Assembly: GCF_000315915.1 (NCBI RefSeq)
Contig: NC_020186.1
Span: forward strand, 868,001 to 932,000
Reading direction: 5' to 3'
Source: Henningerozyma blattae CBS 6284
Lineage: Eukaryota; Ascomycota; Saccharomycetes; Saccharomycetales; Saccharomycetaceae
Length of the DNA: 64,000 nucleotides
Within the stretch, counting starts at the first letter, position 1, and each line of letters opens with the position of its first letter. This document shows positions 10,684-19,854 of this stretch, one piece after another. The notes under the pieces are model-generated. The model searched no databases, was not told the origin of the DNA, and was given only the letters and a program-made list of their open reading frames with translations. Made by a program: the position numbers and the translations under genes.

Positions 10684-10718
10684 ATCATATCATATCATAT
10701 CATATCATATCATATCAT
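10684..10718. repeat. (ATCAT)7 microsatellite
   Basis: Seven perfect tandem copies of ATCAT lie just beyond the 3' end of PRM4. This is a simple pentanucleotide repeat likely to vary between strains. Confidence 0.95.
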
Positions 10719-10780
10719 AATCTACATATAGATCGTTATACATCTATGTATTAAAACATAAAATAGCACAGTGCAAATAA

Positions 10781-11536
10781 CTAATTGTTGGAAGGAACAC
10801 CCTTTTTCTGAAACATCACGTTATCTCCTGCCAGACTCTTCAACTTATCTAATAATAAGTCGTTTACATGTAAAGAAATGATATCTTTATTTAAATTACT
10901 GTTGATGACGGAAACACCGTTTATAAATAAATAGGGTACGTCCAGCGTATCATCCTTGTTAATAATTTTTTTCGTTTGGATATAGTTTTGTAGAATATTA
11001 CCATTTTTATGTAAATCTAAATCGACAATGGCGAATTCTGGCGATATTTCATATTCGTTTAAAAATAGCTTCTTGATAAACTTGCTGCTCTTTTGAGATG
11101 ATCTAATGAACAATACCATGGGGGAAGTGTTCAAAATCTGTTTGAAATTTAATTCTGGGTTATACGAGCCTGTAGGGTTGGGATCTCTTGTGCTGCTAGG
11201 TATATCGTCTACAGGTAATTTGGTTGGATGATGGTTGGTGATATCGTTAAGAATAGTGGAAATTTGTTCTTCTACTTTTATAGAATTTAAAACTGGTTCT
11301 TCTTGTGTGTGGACAAAATTATCTTCAGTCAATAGATTGAGTTCAGAATGTATCCTATCGTGGTTTAATTTTATATCATCATTAATTGTCGTGCTCTTAT
11401 TGTTAGAATTATTATTTAAATAAAAAAAATCATCATAATTGTAGCTGAGATATAAAAATGATAGTATTGACACAATCATTAAGGTCAAAGTGTATGATCT
11501 ATTTAATTTCCTGTCTTGTTTTTTCATCATCATCAT
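10781..11536 (-). CDS. PRM4: Pheromone-regulated membrane protein Prm4
   Basis: A 251-residue single-pass membrane protein. Residues about 13-33 (from RSYTLTLMIVSILSFLYLSY) form an uncleaved signal anchor after a short basic N-terminus, so the bulk faces the secretory lumen. The soluble part (about residues 130-240) shows FKQILNTSPMVLFIRSSQKS and DVPYLFINGVSV, which resemble a glutaredoxin/thioredoxin fold without the CxxC site; that is inference. S. cerevisiae PRM4 (YPL156C) is induced by mating pheromone through Ste12 and occupies the same place between AIM44 and PEP4. Three TGAAACA elements upstream support this. The gene starts with four ATG codons in a row, and I took the first. Confidence 0.85.
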   Translation of the reverse strand: MMMMKKQDRKLNRSYTLTLMIVSILSFLYLSYNYDDFFYLNNNSNNKSTTINDDIKLNHDRIHSELNLLTEDNFVHTQEEPVLNSIKVEEQISTILNDITNHHPTKLPVDDIPSSTRDPNPTGSYNPELNFKQILNTSPMVLFIRSSQKSSKFIKKLFLNEYEISPEFAIVDLDLHKNGNILQNYIQTKKIINKDDTLDVPYLFINGVSVINSNLNKDIISLHVNDLLLDKLKSLAGDNVMFQKKGVPSNN

Positions 11537-11953
11537 AAAATAATTGTAATTGCAGTTATAGTGGTAGTTGTAATTGTATTATAAAGTGTTGTGAATTGTA
11601 AGTAAATTTTTTTTCTAAAAAGTATTGATTCAACACAATTAGAATATAATAACCTTTATATATATTAATTAATTAATTAATTAATTGGTTGCTTTAATAT
11701 TTTATTGGTCCATCGATAGGTTAAAAAGGGAAGCAAAACCCGTCCTAAACGACTTGTAATTTTTACTCATCAGGGACACAAAGCATGCCTGAAGAATAAT
11801 TCGCAGAAACCTCACAAAGGGAAAAAATGGATCGTCGGCCGGCCATTTCCGAAAAGAAAAAAAATTTGAAAATTTGAAAATTTAAAAATTTGAAAAATAA
11901 AAATATAAAATATACGAAAAGCGAAAAAAAAAGTTAAAAAAATTAAAAAATAG

Positions 11954-12001
11954 ACACGTGATGCAAACGCGAAAAGCGAAACGCGAAACACACGTGATGC
12001 A
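11954..12001. repeat. Duplicated ACACGTGATGCA element
   Basis: The 12-mer ACACGTGATGCA occurs at 11954-11965 and again at 11990-12001, 36 bases apart, separated by GCGAAA-type repeats. Each copy contains the CACGTG E-box bound by Cbf1 or Pho4. Confidence 0.85.
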
Positions 12002-12016
12002 GACACGAAACACAAA

Positions 12017-12087
12017 TGAAACACATTAAAACACAATTAAGCACAGGTGAAATACTAGTGAAACAGACACGGAACATATTTGAAACA
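12017..12087. promoter_or_regulatory. Cluster of three pheromone-response elements
   Basis: TGAAACA, the Ste12 pheromone-response element, occurs exactly at 12017-12023, 12059-12065 and 12081-12087. These lie about 480-550 bases upstream of the PRM4 start and downstream of PEP4, so PRM4 is the natural target. Degenerate CGAAACA copies sit just to the left. Confidence 0.6.
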
Positions 12088-12232
12088 AAACATGCTTATT
12101 ATGCAAGTGCAAACGTGTAATAAGGGTTCAGCATGAGAACTCGTTGTGTTATTAGAGAAATACGTAAGAATAGCGTAGAGTAGTAGTAGGTAGCGTACAG
12201 AGTATATAGGTGTCGTAGCAAACAGGCAAGAC

Positions 12233-13913
<1,681 letters not shown>

Positions 13914-16490
13914 TTAATAGAATTGCATATTAGCAGTAGCATCATCTGTAGGATCCAATTGAGCCCTTTTGACTTTCTTAGTAGGGTCCACTTGCGATTG
14001 TGATAGACTTAAAGAATGTACTCTTTTCAATGGTTTGCTTGTATTTTTCTCATCTTGAACATTTTTCTTTATTACTCCAGCTCCACCGTTTCTTTTCAAT
14101 TGCATCATTTGACTTAATCGATTGACAAATTCTTTTTCATTATTGCTCAATTTAACAATCGCTCTTTGTTTCATATCGTTCATATCACGTCCATTATTAA
14201 ATAATCCAGTATCATCATTTATCATCACTTTGAATGAAAAACTATAATTGTTCTCTTTATCCCAAATGATTCGAATTACATCACCTTCAAATAATAACAT
14301 TTTCTCACCATTACTAACCTTCCGATCATTAATGTATCCCAGATTGGTACCTATTTGACAATACCAAATATCATCCAACCCCATGGCGGGACTTTCAATG
14401 AAACTATCACCCACAGGATGTCTTTTCTTCAGGACAAAACAATGTACTCTTGATAACCGTGTATCTTCAATCTTGCAATGGCAATCATTAGATCGACCGA
14501 TGAAAAAGGGGTTGATCCCTTGTTTGATAGATATCCTCTCTTGAATTACACTATCTTTACATGGAACTAAAGTTAAGAATTTCCCATTCGTTACAGATTT
14601 CGAAGCCTCTCTTTTTATAGCATTTGATGCATTGGGAACAACAGTTTGTTGTGATTGTGATTGTAGTTGATGTTGTTGCGGTGGTTGAGTTAATCTGATG
14701 GGGGCTCCGCCTTCTGGAATTTTAAATCCATCTTTCCAATTATTATCCTTTATCTGCCTTTGCTTTTTCTCCAGTTCTTTCAAAATGTCTAATTGTTTCT
14801 TTCTTCGTATTTTAATAAATTCAAATTGTGCATCATTTAAGTTTTCTAATTGCTTTTGTTGTGATAACGACTGAGATAATGAAACTGCATTTGTATATAA
14901 TTGATCATCTTCTTCATTATAAAGATTTGTCAGTAATGCACTATTATTACTATCTTTCGTTTCATCCCGTTGCCAGGATGGTGAAAGGGGGAGTTCAGAT
15001 TTGATATTTTTCAATTCAGTTTGTAATTGTGATTGTAATTCCATTTGTAATTGTGATTGAGATTGGGACATGGATTGAGATTCTGATCCAAATATTCCTA
15101 ATTTGATCCATTCGTGTTTTAATGCGTCTTTAGCGGTTAATCGATTATTAGGGTCTACTTGGATTAAACTTTCTATAAAATCTCTAGCTTCTTCAGAAAC
15201 TCGATAATCCTTTAATGGACCTTCATGATATGAGCCACGATTGATTTGTTCATATAATTCCTGTTGTGTACTACCACTAAAGGGTAAATGTGCTGTTAAA
15301 ATAACATATACTAGACAACCAATAGACCACATGTCAACTAATGATGAATATTCTATTCGATCATCATTTTCAGTAGCAGCATTCTTACCACTAATCACTT
15401 CAGGCGCTACGTATGCCAATGTACCACAAAAAGTTTTCATAAACGTCCCATTTCCTTGAACTTTGGCTAATCCAAAATCTGTAATCTTAACCAATACAGG
15501 ATCATCTTGTTCGATTAATATGTTATCAGGTTTAATATCACGATGACTAATTCCCTTTTCATGCATATATGCAACAGCTTCTAATATTTGCCTTGTAATC
15601 TCTCTACCAGCATCTTCACCAACAGATCCATGCGCTGCTACGAAATCCATTAAATCTCCACCAGAAACAAATTCCATAACAAGATAATAACTTTCCTCAT
15701 CTTCATAAAATCCCTTAAGTCGTACGATTCTTGGATGATCCAATTTTCTTAATATCTCTAATTCTCTTGTTACTCCAGATAAATTGCCCATTACTTTTCT
15801 TTTATTGATAATTTTCACTGCAAATGTTCTGCCAGTGGATCTTTCTACAGCTTTTTTAACTGTAGCAAACGCACCTTGTCCTACAACTTCATCATTTATC
15901 GAAAAATCTTTTAATATACCTTGTTGAGATGGTATACCATTAAGACCATTCAGATGTTTTTTATTTGAAATTCCAGGATTTGTGCTATTATTTAAATTTG
16001 TTCGATATTCATTCTTCGCTATTTCTAATTGATCTTTGAAATCTCCATTGATAAATATTATTAGACTTACGGTATCTTTGTCTACACCACGTCCCACTGT
16101 AATTTCGTCACCTTGTGATAATATTTGATTGTGATCTTTATTTAATTTCTCCCCATTTAACCATGTGCCATTGGTAGAAAGGTCTCTTAATAATAGGTTT
16201 CCATCTTCACCTAGCATGATTTGGAAATGTTTATTAGATAATCGTGTGATATTTCCAAGAAAATAATCGGATTTAGGGTTTCTTCCAAATGTCCATATTT
16301 TTTTTATAGGTTCCTTTTCTTTCAACACTTCATTGATATCAACTGCTAAATCTTTGATCGGTATTTGACCTCGTGTACAAATAACTCTACAAACAATATC
16401 ATTATTGATCTTTTCTTGAGAGAATTTTTCAATTAAATATTTTTGAGTAGCTTGGGTAGATTGTTGTGTAGGTTGCGTAACATTATCCAT
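13914..16490 (-). CDS. RAD53: DNA damage checkpoint kinase Rad53
   Basis: An 858-residue Chk2-type kinase; S. cerevisiae Rad53 has 821. The N-terminal SQ/TQ cluster has four TQ sites in the first 16 residues, the sites phosphorylated by Mec1 in yeast. FHA1 spans about residues 40-150 and keeps R70, S85 and N107, the phosphothreonine-binding residues. The kinase domain spans about 196-465, with K226, HRD at 316-318 and DFG at 338-340. FHA2, with IGRSNDC, lies near residues 660-760. The tail is basic, with KKVKR that may act in nuclear import. Upstream in yeast it is activated through Rad9/Mrc1. The family assignment is certain. Confidence 0.98.
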   Translation of the reverse strand: MDNVTQPTQQSTQATQKYLIEKFSQEKINNDIVCRVICTRGQIPIKDLAVDINEVLKEKEPIKKIWTFGRNPKSDYFLGNITRLSNKHFQIMLGEDGNLLLRDLSTNGTWLNGEKLNKDHNQILSQGDEITVGRGVDKDTVSLIIFINGDFKDQLEIAKNEYRTNLNNSTNPGISNKKHLNGLNGIPSQQGILKDFSINDEVVGQGAFATVKKAVERSTGRTFAVKIINKRKVMGNLSGVTRELEILRKLDHPRIVRLKGFYEDEESYYLVMEFVSGGDLMDFVAAHGSVGEDAGREITRQILEAVAYMHEKGISHRDIKPDNILIEQDDPVLVKITDFGLAKVQGNGTFMKTFCGTLAYVAPEVISGKNAATENDDRIEYSSLVDMWSIGCLVYVILTAHLPFSGSTQQELYEQINRGSYHEGPLKDYRVSEEARDFIESLIQVDPNNRLTAKDALKHEWIKLGIFGSESQSMSQSQSQLQMELQSQLQTELKNIKSELPLSPSWQRDETKDSNNSALLTNLYNEEDDQLYTNAVSLSQSLSQQKQLENLNDAQFEFIKIRRKKQLDILKELEKKQRQIKDNNWKDGFKIPEGGAPIRLTQPPQQHQLQSQSQQTVVPNASNAIKREASKSVTNGKFLTLVPCKDSVIQERISIKQGINPFFIGRSNDCHCKIEDTRLSRVHCFVLKKRHPVGDSFIESPAMGLDDIWYCQIGTNLGYINDRKVSNGEKMLLFEGDVIRIIWDKENNYSFSFKVMINDDTGLFNNGRDMNDMKQRAIVKLSNNEKEFVNRLSQMMQLKRNGGAGVIKKNVQDEKNTSKPLKRVHSLSLSQSQVDPTKKVKRAQLDPTDDATANMQFY

Positions 16491-17072
16491 CCTTAATATT
16501 GTTAAACGTAAATATCTAGTTTCCTTTTTTTTATTTTCTGGAAACGCAACTTTTATTTCCTTTAAAGATGATATTCGAAAGATTTAAAAATTAGTTATGG
16601 ACACGTAATACTTCTTTAAAGGATAATAATCACGTTTATACAATCGTAAGACCCTTTTTCGGTCTCTTTTTAATTCTCTAATTCTTTTAATAATATTTAT
16701 ATCTGAAAAAAAATGTTAATTTAATTTTAAATCTGCTAAAATATTTCAAATCGCGTTGTCACAACGCCAAAATTTTGAAAATGTAAATAAATGAAAATGT
16801 CAAAAAAAAAACCCAAAATTACTAAACGTTTGATAAACATTGAAATTATTACGTATAAGAACTTAAAATGTCTTTCTTTTAATCAAAATTTATGATTAAT
16901 TGTAAGGAAAGATGAAACCGCTTGAAAATTCACTGCTTGGGTTTGTTTATTTTCTCATGTCTACGTTAATATTTGATTATTATAATAATTGTCTATAAAT
17001 TGTGTTACATGAGCATATATCTATATATATGTGTGTATAAATATAGTGGATATTTTTAGCCAACTTTTTAGC
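16491..17072. other. Gene-free RAD53 promoter
   Basis: Upstream of RAD53 and downstream of MET7. It is AT-rich with A-runs. I see no RNA gene and no exact MCB element. The S. cerevisiae neighbours RRD2 and PRP46 are absent. Confidence 0.55.
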
Positions 17073-18593
17073 CTATTCTTGAGTATTGTTTGGAGAATCT
17101 TCTAAAACCACCAATAGTCCACCAGCAAGATGTAAAGAACCAGTTACGAAAATAGAAACAGGTTTGGAACTCAATTTTTCTATTATTTCATATGCATCTT
17201 GAATACTATGTGTTACATGTATATTCGTAGAATTTGTATTAGTTGAAGGAGAAAGATTTTTCCAATGTTTTGCCAAGGACTTTTGAACTTCCAATTTATC
17301 GACACTTTCCTTGGATGTATTTAATGAAACTAAATCTGCACTATAATTTCCAGACTTCCATGTGACATTAGTAGTGAAAATAACATCATCGAAATGAATA
17401 TCTGGAGTAATAGTTTCAATCAAATGGTCTATTAATGCATTTGCATCTCTACTCTGTTGGTTAAATAATAATATTTTTTTGGAATCCTTTAAAATAGGTT
17501 CATTTAAGATAGTTTTTTTAAACCAAGTAGATGCAGCTACCATGCTATCCTTTGTATGAGCCCCATCAATATACCATTTTTTATTACCTTCCAATAAAGT
17601 TTGGCAACGGCCAGGCCAATTTGTATTTTCTAATCCAATTAAGAATTTATTTGGAAGTTCAGCATTGGAATCTTTATAATCAATTGGGTTATCAATGATT
17701 TTTAATGAATTTAATGCTTGAGACGCTAAAGCAGTAGCTAATGAAGCATTAGAAAGTTGGAAATCTCCAGCAATACCTAACTTTATCTTCTTTATAATAT
17801 TAAAATTTGGAATTTGGTCAATCGTAGTGTTTTTCTCGGCAGCTCTTTCTTTCAAGACTTTAATAGATTCAGGTGATTGGTTTTCCACGGTAAACCCAGG
17901 AACTGAAGGTTTTAAAATCCCACCTTTATTCCAACTAATTTCTTCAATTGTATTACCCAAGATAAAAGTATGATCTATACCAATTAAAGAAATCCCACAA
18001 GCCACAGGTTTTTCTATAATATTTGTACTATCCAATTCACCCCCAACTCCGACTTCATAAATACAACAATTACAATTTTCTTGCATAAAGACATGGAATG
18101 ATAATAATGTTAAGAATTTGAAATATGCAGGTTTAGTACCAGGTAGCATATGAGGAAATTCATTCAAGGTGGAAGTTGAATCATCTAATCTATTCCAAAC
18201 TTGGAAAAAATATTTGGTAAACAATTCTTCAGAGATTGGAGAACCATTAATTCTAATTCGTTCCCTTACAGATTTTAAATGAGGTGACGTATACAACCCA
18301 ACTTTGGGTAATTGATCCTTATATTGACCCAAGATCGACGAAGTAAAGGCAGCAGTAGAACCCTTCCCTTTTGTACCTGTAATATGAACCACATTCAATC
18401 TATTGAAATCCGAAACAGAATACCCAATTCTTCTCGGCCATTCTTTCATATCAAGAAGCGCCATTTGATTATTTTTATTACCAGAATCTTTGACAGCCTT
18501 TATGGCTGCATAATTAGTCTGTAAAGAATTCAAAGCCGCTAAAGCATCTTGGTATGTCCTTGGTTGCATGGCTAGCTTTAAAGATATTCTCAT
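17073..18593 (-). CDS. MET7: Folylpolyglutamate synthetase
   Basis: A 506-residue enzyme that adds glutamates to folates. It is needed for methionine and purine synthesis and for mitochondrial DNA maintenance. The ATP-binding loop GTKGKGS lies at residues 73-79. Further matches to S. cerevisiae Met7 (YOR241W, 548 residues) are TSPHLKSVRERIRING, YEVGVGGELDSTNII, GIDHT, WYIDGAHTKDS and FVTGSLHL near the end. Two ATGs lie close together: M1 starts MRISLKLAM, a short basic, hydrophobic segment, and M9 begins the conserved part. Yeast Met7 acts in both cytosol and mitochondria, so alternative starts are plausible. MET7 comes from the chromosome XV track, inserted here between RAD53 and YPL150W. 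Confidence 0.96.
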   Translation of the reverse strand: MRISLKLAMQPRTYQDALAALNSLQTNYAAIKAVKDSGNKNNQMALLDMKEWPRRIGYSVSDFNRLNVVHITGTKGKGSTAAFTSSILGQYKDQLPKVGLYTSPHLKSVRERIRINGSPISEELFTKYFFQVWNRLDDSTSTLNEFPHMLPGTKPAYFKFLTLLSFHVFMQENCNCCIYEVGVGGELDSTNIIEKPVACGISLIGIDHTFILGNTIEEISWNKGGILKPSVPGFTVENQSPESIKVLKERAAEKNTTIDQIPNFNIIKKIKLGIAGDFQLSNASLATALASQALNSLKIIDNPIDYKDSNAELPNKFLIGLENTNWPGRCQTLLEGNKKWYIDGAHTKDSMVAASTWFKKTILNEPILKDSKKILLFNQQSRDANALIDHLIETITPDIHFDDVIFTTNVTWKSGNYSADLVSLNTSKESVDKLEVQKSLAKHWKNLSPSTNTNSTNIHVTHSIQDAYEIIEKLSSKPVSIFVTGSLHLAGGLLVVLEDSPNNTQE

Positions 18594-18787
18594 TAACAGA
18601 AAAGAATTGCAGCGAGAAATATATGAGAAAAATGTACTCGATGCTAAATAGCAATGAATTAATATCTAATGAAAGAAATTTTCAAGAGACATACACGATA
18701 CATCTATCTACATTATCGTTATGATATATTTTCTTTTATTTTGCCAAGTTTTACTTGTTTTTTTTATTCCACAAGTAAATAGTTTTT

Positions 18788-18794
18788 TCACGTG
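18788..18794. promoter_or_regulatory. Cbf1-type TCACGTG upstream of MET7
   Basis: TCACGTG, the Cbf1-Met4 site of yeast sulfur-amino-acid genes, lies about 195 bases upstream of the MET7 ATG. The distance and target suit a methionine-regulon site. Function is inferred. Confidence 0.45.
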
Positions 18795-19222
18795 GCTTTA
18801 CTTGAGATATTTCCCGATATGTACTAAAACTATAGCAAGATATCATCAACACAAGCTCATCGCAAAAATTGGTAGCCTACATAATAGTGTTTTTTATCTA
18901 CAAGTTTTATACTTATACCACTCCAAGACAAATAACAAAATTTGTTCCAACTAATTTGTAATTGTAAAAATTTTTTTTTCTTTTTAGTTATTTAGACCTC
19001 TTCTCGAACTCTTATCGGATGTGTCACAAAACATACAACACAAGACTTTTCAAAAAAATAGGAGGCCATGCCATTAGGTACTTCCCTTAAGGGATAACTA
19101 ATGGTGATACACCGCAAGCTGTCGAACGACGTCCATTTAAGGATGCTAAGCTCCCTTTTGCATTGTTCTTTGAATGTTTGGGCAACGTCATAACCCCCCT
19201 AAGGACACACCACGTCAACATG

Positions 19223-19318
19223 AATACCCAAAGCACGACTTTAAAAATAATGCCTTCTATAATACCCAAAATAACACCCTAATTGGTACTGGAAATAATT
19301 GCATAAACAATACCCAAA
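19223..19318. repeat. Three dispersed AATACCCAAA motifs
   Basis: The 10-mer AATACCCAAA is found in the same orientation at 19223-19232, 19261-19270 and 19309-19318. Spacing is 38 and 48 bases. The copies lie about 540-630 bases upstream of the YPL150W-like kinase and 630-725 bases upstream of MET7. I recognise no factor for it. Confidence 0.8.
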
Positions 19319-19854
19319 ACATACAGACGTTAATTACATCCCTTTTTCTTGCTTGCCTTAATGTCCGGATTTCTTTTAAAAAAGTGGCCACTGTGGGAGT
19401 CGAACAGGGAGAACGTCAAAATATTATTTTTATTTCTCTTTCGCCTTAATATCCAATAATTTAGATTTATTAGGCTTGGGGAAATCTCTGCGCTTAATGG
19501 AAAATAAAAAATATGCTATATATATTATATATGGTAAATCCTATCCAGTATTACCAAGAGCTTTTTAAGACACATATACTAGCATACAGTGATCATATTC
19601 TAGCTTGCATTTATACGTTGAGTCCTATTCTCATCACACGATAAAAAAAATACATGTTTATTGAAAGTTGGTTGACAACTTCATCACTGACACTTCGCAC
19701 ATACGTTTAATATTGACTTAAGGATTTGTTTTATTTATTGCTTTAAAGAAAATAAAAAATATACATATATAGACTGGTTATATCTTTAAGCTAAAAGAGT
19801 TACTATCTATTAGCTAACCATAGTGGAATCTATCAAGAATATATTGGCTTTAAG

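Larger units (their letters stand above)
10066..10780. other. Gene-free stretch between AIM44 and PRM4
   Basis: Promoter of AIM44 and 3' flank of PRM4. It holds a 15-base direct repeat at 10496-10510 and 10556-10570, a TCACGTG between the two copies, and an (ATCAT)7 microsatellite at 10684-10718. Two plus-strand frames here (63 and 98 codons) have no conserved features and I reject them. Confidence 0.6.
11537..12232. other. Gene-free PRM4 upstream region
   Basis: This is the upstream region of PRM4 and the 3' flank of PEP4. It contains a TTAA/ATTA repeat near 11665-11686, an A/T tract at 11856-11950 bounded by TTTCCGAAA and CACGTGAT, two ACACGTGATGCA copies, and three pheromone-response elements at 12017-12087. 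Confidence 0.6.
18594..19854. other. 1.26-kb gene-free stretch between MET7 and the YPL150W kinase
   Basis: A divergent promoter region, unusually long for this window. Positions about 19060-19240 and 19380-19420 are richer in G+C than their surroundings. AATACCCAAA occurs three times at 19223, 19261 and 19309, and a TCACGTG lies at 18788. Open frames of 60-91 codons on both strands look like chance. An unannotated RNA gene is possible but not shown. Confidence 0.5.

Noticed and set aside
10228..10754. Two plus-strand frames of 63 and 98 codons
   Set aside because: The second ends in the translated ATCAT microsatellite; neither has a plausible product.
11846..11962. Centromere-like layout: TTTCCGAAA, about 100 bases of nearly pure A/T, then CACGTGAT
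   Set aside because: A point centromere needs CDEI and CDEIII on the same strand. Here, read from the ATCACGTG side, the core is TTTTCGGAAA, so the essential central CCG is inverted; the left half of CDEIII is not matched, and the ancestral gene order does not place a centromere here.
19384..19420. tRNA-like 3' end on the minus strand (TGTTCGACTCCC)
   Set aside because: The T stem does not pair and there is no matching acceptor, D arm or anticodon arm in the adjoining AT-rich sequence.
18721..19449. Frames of 60-91 codons in the MET7 upstream gap
   Set aside because: They overlap on opposite strands, one is interrupted by the AATACCCAAA repeats, and none resembles a protein family.
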